A DNA stretch of 64,000 nucleotides from Xylaria sp. FL1777 (Eukaryota; Ascomycota; Sordariomycetes; Xylariales; Xylariaceae), in contig MU400526.1 of assembly GCA_022578965.1 (NCBI GenBank), positions 310,001 to 374,000 on the forward strand. Reading direction: 5' to 3'. Under the pieces are notes generated by a model, which searched no databases, was not told the origin of the DNA, and worked only from the letters and a program-made list of their open reading frames with translations. A program made the translations under genes and the position numbers. Of this stretch, positions 22,898 to 34,529 are shown piece by piece; the stretch's first letter is position 1; each line of letters opens with the position of its first letter.

Positions 22898-25558
22898 TCA
22901 CGCGACTGTTTGGCTATCTGGGGGATAGGGGTCAACGTGATTCCTCCATTCGTAGACTCGGTTCATACCACTACCCGGCCCTGTAAGTCCAGCAAGTTCT
23001 GAAGGCTTCGGAGGTTCCATTTGGCGATACCGCCGTCGTCCTGGTGGTGCGTGTATGGCGAAGTCGTCTATGTAATTGTGGGTGGTGGCTCTTCGGGGGA
23101 TAGCATGTGGGGGATAACGGGGATCGAACGGTATATCATACATGTCGTCGTCCATCGTGTGGCGTCTTGAAATCGGGCTCGGCATCATAGGAGGCTGGTG
23201 CAGTGGTGGATGGCCCAGACCCAAAGGAGGAGCTGTGAGAGGGGGAATAGATTGAGCAAAGGAACGGTGGGTGTTGAAATTCTGGCGTTGTTCTGAAAAT
23301 CTGTCTGCCAGTCGTCTTTCCATCGACGAACTCCGCACACCTCTTGCTTTATTCACCCCGGAGACATAATTGCCCCCTGAGTTTTGGCGATCAGGCGCGG
23401 CTGAAGGCGGTGGCAATGGCACAGCAGGCGGAGGAGCTGGTGGGACAACCGCACTATGTGCCCTTCTCCGGTAATCGCTGTTCAAGAAATGGCCGGCTGC
23501 ATTTCCAATGCCAACATCACCAATGTCATCAAGATAATCGTCGTCATCGTCATCATCTTCATCTTCGTCAATATCAGCATGCTGTGGCCGCCTCCGATGT
23601 CCTTGATGGCGTCGCGATTCATGCGCATAGCCCATGCTAACGTGTGGACCTCGCGGCAAGCCATCGCTATTACCAAGGCGTTCTCGGCTCACCATCGGTA
23701 CATGTATCTGCACATGACCAAGTTCATCGTCATCACCCAATTGATAATTAAACGAGGGACACTCGCAGGCCTTCCATTTCGACCCACACATCATGCAGAA
23801 TTGGGCACCGCAGCGGCTGCGTTTGATTAGAAATGATCACAGGTGTTTCAAGAAGATTATGAGATAAACATACCAGGTCATGTGGTTGCAGCCCTCTTTC
23901 AGCTCAACCATAGCTTGGCAGTTGAAGCAACGTTTCCAACCCGCTTCTTTCGCTACTTTCTCAAACTGAGCTGTATCTGCATCAGCAGGGCAATGTCTCG
24001 ACTTGTGCCACTTGTTGTAGCATAAGCCACATATCTCAGTATTGCATTTTCTACACGTAGCGCTGGTGCGGCCATTGCTGTGATGGCGATGATCTGCAGG
24101 CCGGATCCATTCTCGGCATTTCGCTCTTGGGCAGTAGTTGCGGTCTCTGGTAAGGAATTTTGCGAATTTTTCATTCCAGATCTTTTTAAAATCATCGTTG
24201 AACAAATCATTGACATGTTTTAGCGGAATAATGTCCTCGGTACAGCATTTTGGTGGCATGTTTTGGGCATCTTCGATGGACACCTTGAAACGTCTTTTCA
24301 GACACTTTTTACACCATCGATGTCCACATTTGAGTTTTGCTAGTTTCCTGGCCGGCATGCTATCATTACATGCTACGCATTCACGGCTAGACGCTTGTTA
24401 GCAGAGTCTTCTCCTAGAAACAATGGTAAACTCCACTGAAGCTCGGCCTACATTTTGGAGTCCATGTCGTAAGACTGTGGGAGGGAGGATGTCTGGAAAA
24501 ACTTCCCAAGTGATTGTCTTGACGAAGAGGCCACACTATGAGATGTGACACGTGAGGTGGAAGTCGCCCGTGACCGCAAGAATGGGGGTTTTCCAGAGTA
24601 CGAAACGTCAGAATGATAGTACTTCTTGGGGGTCCTAGAAATGAAACTGGTTATTGAGTGAGTCCATCAACAGCGCCACGCCCACATACCGCTTTGGAGA
24701 AAAAATGGTGTGCTCCTCGCTATGCCCCTCGAGACCTCTGTGGTGCAGCGGAGCACGGCTTGGGGACCTTGATTGATGTGCTTGTCTATGTCGAGATGCC
24801 GATGACCTCTTGACGATGACGCGAGGGTGATGAGAAATAACCTCACCCTCCGAATCATCCGTAGGGCTCTCTATCTCAGGCACAATCCTCTCTCGGGATT
24901 TGTGCCTAGACCGACTACGACTTGGGGGGTTAGCAACTGGCTCTGAATCTGGCGTAACATTCATCCGCTCTTTCATTCGAGCCTTCATCCGATAGTCTTG
25001 AGTAGAATCAGACGACTCATCATCGGAGTCGTCGCTTGAACTCCCGGACAAGGACCTGGGTGAAGGTGCAGAGGGTACAGAACGTATGTTAACGTATGAT
25101 GAGGGCGTTGGTGTTGGAACAATAGAATCGGAGGACTGGCTGCTTCGGGAAGTCGGTCTCGACTTCACTCTTGACTTGGCTCGCGACGTGGCCACTGTGA
25201 CTCTTGATCTTGATCTCAGTCGACTCCTTAACCGCTCCTTCCCACTATCGTCGTCGTCTTCGTCCTCCTCATCGTCATCATATAGTCGCCGACCCCGAGG
25301 TTTGGGGGTCGTAGGCCTGGTCAATAGTCGTCGTACTGGAGGCATTGAGCGGGCGTCAAGATCTTCGGATGGCCTTGACGGACGAGACGAATTTTTCGGC
25401 TTCCTGCGGTCGGGCCTTTGTATTTCAGGTTGTCGGGTTCGATGAGGCATCGAATGGCGCGACTCTTCTCGCCGTGGTTCCCAATCAAGGTATTCTGAAG
25501 CGGATGTATGGCGTCTGTGCCTAGACGGCCGGCCTGCGACACTCTGTGAGGAGGCCAT
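22898..25558 (-). CDS. RBR-type (RING-IBR-RING) E3 ubiquitin ligase
   Basis: Four exons on the minus strand, 25558-24690, 24634-24452, 24386-23874 and 23816-22898, give 827 residues, all phase-2 junctions. Residues 1-350 are low-complexity, rich in Arg/Ser and Asp/Glu. RING1 starts at C354 (CVAC, then CGHRWCKKC) and runs to about 399. The IBR spans about 415-483 (NYCPRAKCREW, TCRKCNTEICGLC). RING2 starts at C504 (CFNC) with the HECT-like catalytic cysteine C517 in KEGCNHMTC, then CRCGAQFCMMC and CEC. The last ~280 residues are disordered with an Asp run and Pro-rich patches. RBR ligases receive ubiquitin from an E2 on RING1, form a thioester on the RING2 Cys and pass it to a substrate. The last intron falls inside the HMT|CRC motif, so the RING2 exists only after splicing. 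Substrate is unknown. Confidence 0.92.
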
Positions 25559-28452
25559 TCGTCCGTAACGTTTTACCGCGTCAGCCCCAACGTCCAGATG
25601 TGTGGAGGGAAGCCCAAAGCACCGCCGCTCGGTTGGACGAGGAGGCGTGCCGATATAGTACAGAGGGAGCCAACTGGTTGCTCCTGAGTGGCCACCTGCA
25701 CGTCGCGGCCGCCGGCGTTGATTGGGTTAAGAGGTTGCACTCTGCATTAGAGCAGTGATGGCAGCACCAGGGCAGGATTGGATCACCAATGGCCAGGCAC
25801 CGAGATTCGCAGGAGGGTGGTTGGAGCTGGCAAACAATTTGCTGCGCCTTATTTAGGGCATGAAACGACGACGCAATTGAGAATCCTTTGGTTTATTTGG
25901 GAGCGCAGCTGTGCAATTGCATCTCTGCAGGTAGGACAGGACAGGACAGCTTCGTCTCTTGTCCTGGCGCTGTGTCCCTCTGGAAAAGGTACGGACGGCG
26001 CTGGGTGAATTGCACGGCGCCTGTACGACCCCGTCGCTTAGCGCAGTGAGGAGCACTAAATTATAATAATGAAGCGAGCTGGAGAGCGAGGTCTGGGCAT
26101 TGGCGTGTGGACTGGGGGAGACCTTGGTATGAAGGCAATGATTAACGCCGTATCTTCCGTGTGTCTGTTCCGTGCAACCTAACCAAAGACAGGTCCCTGG
26201 CCAGCACACAACCCTGACGCTGGATTCTGACCTGACCTGACACACCGTGCATGCTCCTCTCCTGTCTTGGTTGGCTGAGGATTTGCAAGCGCCCCAGGCG
26301 CAACCCCTATTATTCCCCATTCTAGTGACCTGATGCCGCTGTCAACATGGCCGAGAGACCCTGTCTAAGTACCGAGTAGTATAGGTAGTAGAGACGACGG
26401 CCAAACGCCATCGCTGTGCCTACACTACCTACACGACTGTCCACTACCAGGTGCGGGTGGTGTCCACTTCTACCTAGCTTCCGCCAACCCGTTACCGGAC
26501 TTCCACCACACTAGCATTGCAATCAGCCGCTAGCCTGACGATTACCGCCTGAGCTGGAAAGATGGTGGTGTGCAGTTGATAGATGATCTCTCACATGCGT
26601 ATGTCCGTGTCCGTGTGCCTGCTGTGGGGTTGCACAGGCTCGGGAAGCCGCATCATCTCAAATGCAGTAGTGAGAGACATGTCTCTGTCAAATGACTTAC
26701 TATCATGCCTGAAGAGGAGATTGCTGCTTAGAAGAAGGTGTGATTTGCATTTCATTGGCTAAAATAAAAGGGAGGTGGGAAGATGGCACTGAAACGATGG
26801 TACGTTTTGCCGTGATCAACGTGACTGCGTGTTGATCCAGACTCTCTTATTTGTTTACCAGCGAGCAAGAGTTGTGATAGACAACGTTACTATGTAGATA
26901 GTATAGACACTTACCTGCCGACAAATTGGTCTCGGGTCATCGACAACGCACCGGCTGGCCTCTCGAAGGAACGAGCGGTCGACGGTTGACAATGCGTGGC
27001 TGGAGCAGGTCAACAGGATACGCATAGGCAGTATCTAGTATACCGGCAGTCCAGACTGGCCATACATATGCAGTGTACTATACACTACGCAGGATGTAGG
27101 TCCTGTATGCGGCCATGGAACCCCCGCCCCCAGCGGCGTCATGCAACGAAGTCAGCTTGGCTGAGACAGCATCGGGCCATGTCACGGCCCAGTATAAAGC
27201 CATGCGATAAGGCCTTCTGGTTTGCCAGCTCAGCTTTTTCCAGCCCCCAGGTGTCCCGCCCGCCTTGCTCGATATCGAGATATCGAGACGTTGGAAGGGA
27301 GAAACCGGTGATCATAGTCATCATCCCTAGTGTCATTGTTGACGTCGCCAGTAGTATTTAAGGCAAATGGGATTTCTGGTTCCTCTGTAAGCAGACGTCG
27401 CTCACGTATATATCGCATATAACGGGCTAGACAGGGAGGCATGTGTTTGATGCTGAGTCGCTGTCTTTGCTTCTCACAATCCTGTGGTCTAGACTAGAGG
27501 ACAATCGTGAGCTTGAAGATCCAGAATCGTCGGCAAACGACGTCACCAGGCTACCCAGCCGTCCTATCCTGACTACAACTACCTAACTGACCAAGGTCAA
27601 GTCTGGATAGGTAGGTAGTTCAGTAGACCTCGGAGTCAACTTGGATGGATGTAAGTGGATGGTTAAATAATAAATCACATCAACCTCCCTATCCCTTGAC
27701 ACCATGAGTACTGAAGTGCGAGTCGCTCGGAGCAATGTTAGCATACCTAACGTAGTTATACAAAGGCGCTTAGGTTGCTGCTTCTACGAAGTAAGTAAGT
27801 ACTTAGGTAGGTACCTAGAGTTAAACTTCCAAGACAGAAGAAGTGGGGCCCTTAATGGCTACCTACCTAAGTACATAGTAGGTACTTACAGCAAGTAGTA
27901 CAAGCTCAACCCTCAGCAGTGAACATTTATATCTTATGTTATTTCTCTTTAGGATGGCTGCGTGGTTACCCATTATGCGTAAGGCATGTCTTACATGTAC
28001 AGTAGGTAGGCTCTAACTACAAGGTAGGCAGGCTCTCTACCTAGCAACAGAAGATATGGGCTGAGCGCGCTAGACTAGATATGTACATGTAAGGCACACG
28101 TCCTTTCGTCATTTCTTTACGCCGCCTTGTCCACCATCCTTCCTCGTTGCCTGGCAAATCCTACAGACCTCAAGGCTACCGTACTGTTCCTACCCTTTGT
28201 CGACTTTATTCTAAAAATACGTACCACCTTACTTTTTATACTTTTTATACTTCAAGCTATTAAGTTACTTATGTAATACTTCACTAAAGGGACTCTGGTA
28301 AAACATATTCCCCCGACAGGCTGATAGAGACTGGTCTTTTGCGCTCTGGACTAGCTTCTATAGCTTCTATATACCTTCACCAGTATATGGATACCGCCAT
28401 TCCTGACTCTGTCAACACGTGCCAACGATGACCCGCGCCAGTCGCTGACAGT
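25559..28452. other. 2.9-kb divergent intergenic region with TAGGTA-rich tracts
   Basis: Lies between the divergent RBR ligase and DUF676 lipase genes, so it should hold both promoters. Frames are short and shadow-like. TACCTA/TAGGTA words are dense at 26370-26480 and 27590-28050, including a 15-bp perfect inverted repeat (27799-27813 and 27860-27874). A pyrimidine-rich stretch at about 28200-28380 precedes the lipase start. Confidence 0.45.
27799..27874. repeat. 15-bp perfect inverted repeat built from TAGGTA words
   Basis: GTACTTAGGTAGGTA at 27799-27813 is matched exactly, inverted, at 27860-27874, with a 46-bp spacer. It could form a hairpin or mark the ends of a small decayed element. 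No target duplication was identified. Confidence 0.7.
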
Positions 28453-31400
28453 ATGCTTCTCCTGCACCAAGTAGGCAGCGTCAAGATTGGAGAGGTTGTC
28501 CGCTACACAGTCTCCTACACACCGTCGCACGATCGCATCCTTCCCTCGCCTGACGTCCTCCATCTACGCATCCGGAATACTTCGCCGTTGCCACTTCGCG
28601 CCGCCTTTGTACACGGCCCCTATACTCTGAGTGTGTCCGCGTATCCCGCTCACTACGACCCGAACACGAAGTTCGAGAACCCCCGTCGCTATGGCGTCCC
28701 CGAGTTCGAACCCATGCTCAAGGCTGCCGGCTCCTGGTCCTGCCAGTTGACTGTGCCCGACAACATCCGTCACAATGCCGGGATGGGTGCAGCAAGAGGC
28801 GACTTTGCCAATAGCCTCGTCGAGGGCGGCGAGGACGGAAGCGCGAGCTGGATCGTGGAAGTTGCTTCCCAGGTCATTTTCTCGTCCAGTGCTAGCGTCG
28901 GCTTCGAAATACTTCTCGCCCGTGATGAGAAAAGCTTAAGCTTAGGCGGCACCCCCGTTATCAAAGGACAGGCGCACGTTCAACAGCCAGGAAAAATAGG
29001 CGACTTTCAGCAGAGTATTGGTGCAAAGCACGGCCACCATCCAGCACATCTAAAAGGCGTGTTTTCGAGAGCTATAGATCTGAAGGTGGAAGATACGGCA
29101 AGTTTATGGAATACACCCAAATTACCTGGCTGGGATGACTGTGATTATGAGAGGACCAAGGCGTCGGGGGATAGTAATACAGTTGAAGGCCGTGCTCTTC
29201 CAACAGCCCAAGAGGAAGAGCCAAGGAAATCACAACGGCTACAGAAAGTCCATCTCGTGGTCTTAACCCACGGGTTGCATAGTAATCTTGGTGCCGATAT
29301 GCTATACATCAAGGAAAGTATCGACGCGACTGCAAGGCAAGCCAAAGTCGATGCTAAGATGAGGAAGGCTCGAGAGAACGCCGGCAGCAATATCAACCAG
29401 GAAGAGAATCAGTCAAAACCACCGATAGAATACGGGGATGATAGCGACGGTTCTGACGAAGAAGTCATAGTACGAGGTTTCTCTGGAAACGCTACCCGCA
29501 CAGAACGAGGCATCAAGTTTCTTGGAAAACGCTTAGCACGCTATATTCTCTCGATGACTTACCCGGATCAGCCTTTTTTCCCAGCAACAGGAAAAGCTGC
29601 AGATAATATAGCCACCACATTGAAGAGTGAGAACACTAAGGGCAATCATAGTCGGCGGCTCCCTTACGCTCAAAACGCCACAACCGGAAGCCACTGTGAT
29701 GAAAGGGAACGAAAATATAAAATAACTAGCATCAGTCTGATTGGACACTCCCTTGGTGGTCTTATTCAGACTTATGCCGTCGCATATATCCAGAAACACT
29801 CCCCTGAATTCTTTGATCTCATACGTCCCATTAATTTTATTTCTCTCGCTTCGCCATTTTTAGGCTTGAGTAACGAAAACCCCCTATATGTTAAGTTTGC
29901 ACTTGACTTTGGTCTGGTTGGAAGGACGGGTCAAGACCTGGGATTAACATGGAGGGCACCAACTATTGCTAGAAGTGGCTGGGGAGCAATTGTTGGAACT
30001 CTCGGGGAGAATGCACATAAAAGGGTTATGGGTGAATCCCAACCGGAATCGAAGCCTTTGTTAAGGATACTGCCAACTGGACCAGCGCATGTGGCACTGA
30101 AAAAGTTTCGTAACCGAACCGTCTATTCCAATGTGGTAAATGATGGTATTGTGCCTCTGCGAACAAGCTGTCTGCTATTTCTTGACTGGCAGGGCCTCGA
30201 TCGGGTAGAGAAAGCTCGACGAGAAGCCGGCTTGATGGAGACTGTTGTTGGATTCGGGTGGGCTGAATTGACTGGCGCCGGTATGTCGTCTCGCAAAGGC
30301 CCCTGGAAACCAGAGGCAGAGGAGGCAGCATCATCTTTGCCCACACCCACCTCCACGCCCGGGACTCCTCATGATAACTCTCATGAGGTACCCCAACCTT
30401 CTAGCAATGCTACCGTTGATGATGATAGACAGAGCTTAAACCTTGCAGCTCCTCCACGACACGACGAACTACGGCCGGGCCAAACCGCACAGACAAGCAA
30501 TGATTCTCCTTTCTCCGGATTCTTCAATCTCTTTAAGGGGAATTCAAAGACACAAAACCCAAACTCACCTCCACGGTCTCCTAGAGAGAACAAGATCTAC
30601 AAACGGAGTCAAACCTTGAAGTTTGATGACGCAGCAAGCAACTCTGGTTCTTCGAGCAAAACAAAGGTTTCTTCAGGTCAGGAATTTGACGACGACCAGG
30701 GCAATATGATGTCCGCCCCACCTCGGACAACCTTTTTCGAATCTGCGGGTGATCTTCTCAACCCAAAACTACCTCCTGTGGACTTCTTACTTGATCCCGC
30801 GAAGCGCCCTCGCACAATATTCCATGACCGAATTTACCATCCATCCGATATTCCTCCACCACCTTTAAAGAAACGACCAAGCGGAACTCTGATGAGTCGC
30901 AGGAAGAGTACGAGCCGCAGCGGCACTTTGTTGCCAAAAAGCGGGAGCACTGTGGGAAGCTCGCTCATGGATTCACAACAGGCTGGCGTTAAACACCATA
31001 ATTCGGCTCTCTCCACTCATGACTATGATGATCGTTTACATACGGATCCCGGGAGACAACCAGACGAAGTAATTGACAGCTCTAATATGAGGGTTGAGGA
31101 GAAAATTGCTAGAGCGTACCACCGCGACCTGAGTTGGCGCAAAGTTCTAGTCAACTTGGAACCCGATGCGCACAACAATATTATTGTACGTCGTACGTTC
31201 GCGAACGCTTTCGGGTGGCCTGTTGTGAAGCATTTGGTCGATGCTCATTTCAGTGATGCTGCTACCGCGCGCACTAGGGATGATTTGGAAAGCACCACTG
31301 AAAATGCGAAGGCATTGGACGAAGGGCCGGATGAGACGGGTACTGAAACGAAACAAAATGGTGAAGAGGGGAATGCCATCACTCATAATGACGTCGGTGG

Positions 31401-31845
31401 CCAGTTTCGAGATACTAGCAACCAAGTGACCAGACACAAAGATTCCGTATCCCAATCTACAATACATAGGCGCTCCTCAAGTGAAGCCCGCGAGGCCACA
31501 GATTCTGTCCCAGATCTTCCAACTTCTCAAAATAGCAAGGCGCAAACATCCCACAGCTTCCGGGAAAGTCTCTCACGGCCTCCCATTGAAACCGCCGATT
31601 CGGGTACCTGGAGTGATCGCGACTTTGCCGACAGCGAAGACGAGAGCGAGTATGAATTCGGCCGGCATTCCAACCACAAGCCGCAACCTTTGCAAACCGA
31701 GGTAGACAAAGAACAGGAGAAAAGTGTGAGCCCCGTATGGAACTGGACCGAAAAAATCGTCGGGAAAGGAGCCACGCAGAAAACGAAAGGAAGCGCACCC
31801 CAGAGCTCAGCAGATTCGGCGTCACAAAAACCTAATCCGTCTTGA
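28453..31845 (+). CDS. DUF676-family putative lipase / serine esterase
   Basis: Single exon, 1130 residues. The N-terminal ~240 residues form a domain seen in fungal ROG1-like lipases (VGSVKIGEVVRYTVSY, then VPDNIRHNAGM). The alpha/beta-hydrolase part begins at HLVVLTHGLHSNLGADM (about 267-283). The nucleophile is Ser433 in the elbow GHSLGG (431-436). NVVNDGIVPLRTS near 561-573 is the likely acid region. Between strands there is an acidic insert (DDSDGSDEE) and a second linker before the nucleophile. After about residue 620 the chain is Ser/Pro/Asp-rich and probably disordered, interrupted by a conserved-looking EEKIARAYHRDLSWRKVLV segment. Yeast relatives (ROG1 and YDL109C) are annotated as putative lipases of lipid-droplet or membrane metabolism. 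The start codon at 28453 directly precedes the domain. Confidence 0.88.
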   Translation: MLLLHQVGSVKIGEVVRYTVSYTPSHDRILPSPDVLHLRIRNTSPLPLRAAFVHGPYTLSVSAYPAHYDPNTKFENPRRYGVPEFEPMLKAAGSWSCQLTVPDNIRHNAGMGAARGDFANSLVEGGEDGSASWIVEVASQVIFSSSASVGFEILLARDEKSLSLGGTPVIKGQAHVQQPGKIGDFQQSIGAKHGHHPAHLKGVFSRAIDLKVEDTASLWNTPKLPGWDDCDYERTKASGDSNTVEGRALPTAQEEEPRKSQRLQKVHLVVLTHGLHSNLGADMLYIKESIDATARQAKVDAKMRKARENAGSNINQEENQSKPPIEYGDDSDGSDEEVIVRGFSGNATRTERGIKFLGKRLARYILSMTYPDQPFFPATGKAADNIATTLKSENTKGNHSRRLPYAQNATTGSHCDERERKYKITSISLIGHSLGGLIQTYAVAYIQKHSPEFFDLIRPINFISLASPFLGLSNENPLYVKFALDFGLVGRTGQDLGLTWRAPTIARSGWGAIVGTLGENAHKRVMGESQPESKPLLRILPTGPAHVALKKFRNRTVYSNVVNDGIVPLRTSCLLFLDWQGLDRVEKARREAGLMETVVGFGWAELTGAGMSSRKGPWKPEAEEAASSLPTPTSTPGTPHDNSHEVPQPSSNATVDDDRQSLNLAAPPRHDELRPGQTAQTSNDSPFSGFFNLFKGNSKTQNPNSPPRSPRENKIYKRSQTLKFDDAASNSGSSSKTKVSSGQEFDDDQGNMMSAPPRTTFFESAGDLLNPKLPPVDFLLDPAKRPRTIFHDRIYHPSDIPPPPLKKRPSGTLMSRRKSTSRSGTLLPKSGSTVGSSLMDSQQAGVKHHNSALSTHDYDDRLHTDPGRQPDEVIDSSNMRVEEKIARAYHRDLSWRKVLVNLEPDAHNNIIVRRTFANAFGWPVVKHLVDAHFSDAATARTRDDLESTTENAKALDEGPDETGTETKQNGEEGNAITHNDVGGQFRDTSNQVTRHKDSVSQSTIHRRSSSEAREATDSVPDLPTSQNSKAQTSHSFRESLSRPPIETADSGTWSDRDFADSEDESEYEFGRHSNHKPQPLQTEVDKEQEKSVSPVWNWTEKIVGKGATQKTKGSAPQSSADSASQKPNPS

Positions 31846-32952
31846 GGCATGAAACGTCTGGATAGCAGGTTTTCAGTCGTGGGGGCTAACTCATCAGTCT
31901 TTCGACACGCAAAACGCACGACGTCAGAACAGAGAGGACATATTGTTTATCGTACATTAATTTTTTAATACCTAAATACTTTCAACAAGCATAGCAGTCA
32001 GGTGCTTAGTAGACGGGGCGTTTATATATACACACACACACACACGTAGATAAGCTTTCCTTAAATTCATGTTAGACACGACCTCTAGCCTCGAGGGGAA
32101 ATCGCCGGGTTTTTAGGATATCATTAGACCGAAAGCATCATTAACGACCAAGCCTCATTTCCTGTCCGTTATATGCCTCCTAAGTGTGAATGAAGAGCAT
32201 CGCATAAAATGATAAGATATGAACTTTACAGTCTCTCGATACAACATCAACCTCAAGGTGCGATGGCATATAAAGAAGTGTTGGTCGGATTCACACACAA
32301 ATACCCGAATTCAATGTAAAATGTAGCGCTATCGCATACTGACTTGACTGACTGACTGACTATCTTCCGCAGCCACAACCATTGCGACCCCGTCGATCGA
32401 ATACACCAGCGGGCTATGCGGTACATCAGGTCCCTCTAAAGAGGGAAAACGCACAAAGTGTTCCTTCCTACCATCAGCTGGCTACGTCCCCTGCATTGCA
32501 GCGCTCCCACGAGGATATATCGTCATCACCGGAAGAAGGGGAAGAAGAAGAACAAGAGAAACAGAACGCCAGTCGATGCTACACTTATTAAGCATGTATC
32601 ATGTATCATGAAGATACACCGATAACCGTACGGACAGAACCCCTTCCATTGCGCTTAGACGATATTGGAAGATGGGTGAAGAGAACAAAAAACAGAAACA
32701 ATATACAGGTTCCCTGTAAACATCCTATCCTTAAACGCCGGCTGCTATCCGTTGAAAAGTAGAACCTTTACACACGTATTCCAGATAACCTAGATGTGAT
32801 ATGAACCGAGTGGTAAGGAAGTTTTGGAAATAATTCCACTGAATGGCGGAAAGCGTTCAAAATGCAATGCTGCAACACGTACGCTTCGACTCTCTGGTTA
32901 GTAGTGATAATTTCTGTTCTCCAGAAATGCGAGCAAAGCGGGAGGTCAAGTG
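31846..32952. other. Convergent 3' intergenic region
   Basis: The lipase and the BTB-bromodomain gene converge here. A CA dinucleotide run lies at about 32030-32045 and a GACT run near 32341-32360. No gene was recognised. Confidence 0.45.
32030..32045. repeat. CA dinucleotide microsatellite
   Basis: A short AC/CA run of about seven to eight units after a TATATA stretch, in the convergent 3' region. Confidence 0.8.
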
Positions 32953-34529
32953 CTACGCGGTCTCGGAGCCACCGGCACTCTTACTAATCCACTTGAACAT
33001 CTCGGCAAACTTCTCTTCAAACGACTTCTGGAATCGCTCGGCGGCCGCCGACATTTCGTGGTCCCGGCCCCAGTAGGTATAGCAGTTCTCGAAGATCTGC
33101 CTGACGTCGGATTCGAATTCTTCTGCTGCGGTGTACTCGCCACGATCCATCTTCTTTTTTATAGTGCCTAGATCCATTGGCTTCTTAATTTTCTCGAAAT
33201 AATTAGGCACACCATCCTCGACGGGTCTGACAGGTTCCTTGAAAGGCCCAACAAGTCGAGTCCAGAATCCTGTTCAGGTGAGATTAGCAGTCAGCTCAAG
33301 TTAATTCACACCCCCTCAAGGTCAGGTGAGCAAACACAGGCATTGGCTCAGGACAAGGTTAATGGAAAAAGAGAAAATTCATGGTGGCTAATAATGTGAG
33401 GGCAGGAAGAACAAGCAAACAGGAAGACAAAGATCAGGCAAATATAGTAAAGACCGTGTTAAAATGAGAGTGACGTTGGATAACAATATGTCAAGTAGTA
33501 CAATGAATTGAAAGGTACTGATTGGCCCAAATGGAATGGATACGTCCCAGTCGTGAGATGAGCTAAGCTTACCAGGTCCAGACAACATGCGATTCAAGAG
33601 ATCAGCGCAAAAGTTCATTTTATGATCTAGCGAAAATTGTCTCCCATCATCGACACTGATCCCACTTCTTTTCGACTTGTAGGGCTTAGGGGCCGCGGGG
33701 AGTGAGGGTCGTGGTGCCGCCTTTTTAACACGGTTCGTCGAGCCATCTGAGTGACGGTGCTTTGTGGCTTTTGCTTCTCGCTCCTCACCTTCTTGGTCCA
33801 GATAGTGGACATTTTTGTGCTGAGCAGAAGAAGGGGATGACGGAGGCTTCACCTGGATAACTGGTGTAGAGTTCAAATGACTCATGGCTACGACCAGTTC
33901 ACTGAGGACCTCCTGGGGCAGAGATTTCGTAAATTCTGCACGAGACTCAGATGATCGAATATATTCGGCGGTCCAAGACAGAAGCAAGGCACGTATGGGG
34001 GATCCTTCGGGGGTTTCATTCCAAGCCTTCACTAGAAGCTCAGTAGCAGGGATACTGTTCGTTGCAGCTCTATACTCCGACATGGCCTTAAGAGCCTCCT
34101 CGCAAAGACCATCGATGCCTAGTTCGTCACCGAGTTTCCACACTGCAATCAATAGATCGTAGCCTGGTAGCGGTTGAGGCGCGGTATTTATAGTGCCAGT
34201 GAACATGAAGAGCTGAGCGAGGCCGAAAACAACGGGATCGGTATCGGGGAACCGAACAACGTCTTCGACCTTCTGTTCCTTTTTCTCGGCGAAATATTGT
34301 TGGAAATAGGTTGATTTAGCAATGAGGAAATCCTTCTGGATGCCGAAAGCCTCTACATTTTCGCCGACAAGGATGATGCAGAAAAGCGGGTGCGGCTCAC
34401 TGTTGGTATGGTCATCAGTGAAAAGTGTAAAAAAAGTGTTATTACCCACCGCAATGATGAGAAGGAAGGGACTTACAGCCATGAAAAACTGGCAGAGGGT
34501 TGCTCGTCCCCAGCGTCGTCCGTTGCCAT
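32953..34529 (-). CDS. BTB/POZ plus bromodomain protein
   Basis: Three exons on the minus strand, 34529-34477, 34399-33573 and 33269-32953, give 398 residues. The N-terminal MATDDAGDEQPSASFSWL is spliced to the BTB-like domain (about 20-125: FCIILVGENVEAFGIQKDF, FQQYFAEKKEQ, YDLLIAVWKLGDELGI). A basic Pro/Ser linker with KSKRSG (about 225-270) may be a nuclear signal. The bromodomain (about 275-390) carries VGPFKEPV, VPNYFEKIKKPMDLGTIKKK and QIFENCYTYW. In classical bromodomains the residue after NCYxY is the Asn that binds acetyl-lysine; here it is Trp (W360). The protein is therefore probably chromatin-associated, with BTB oligomerisation, but the pocket is non-canonical. The last intron falls inside the SGPG|FWTRLVG helix. 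The start ATG gives the shortest model consistent with the splice. Confidence 0.88.
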
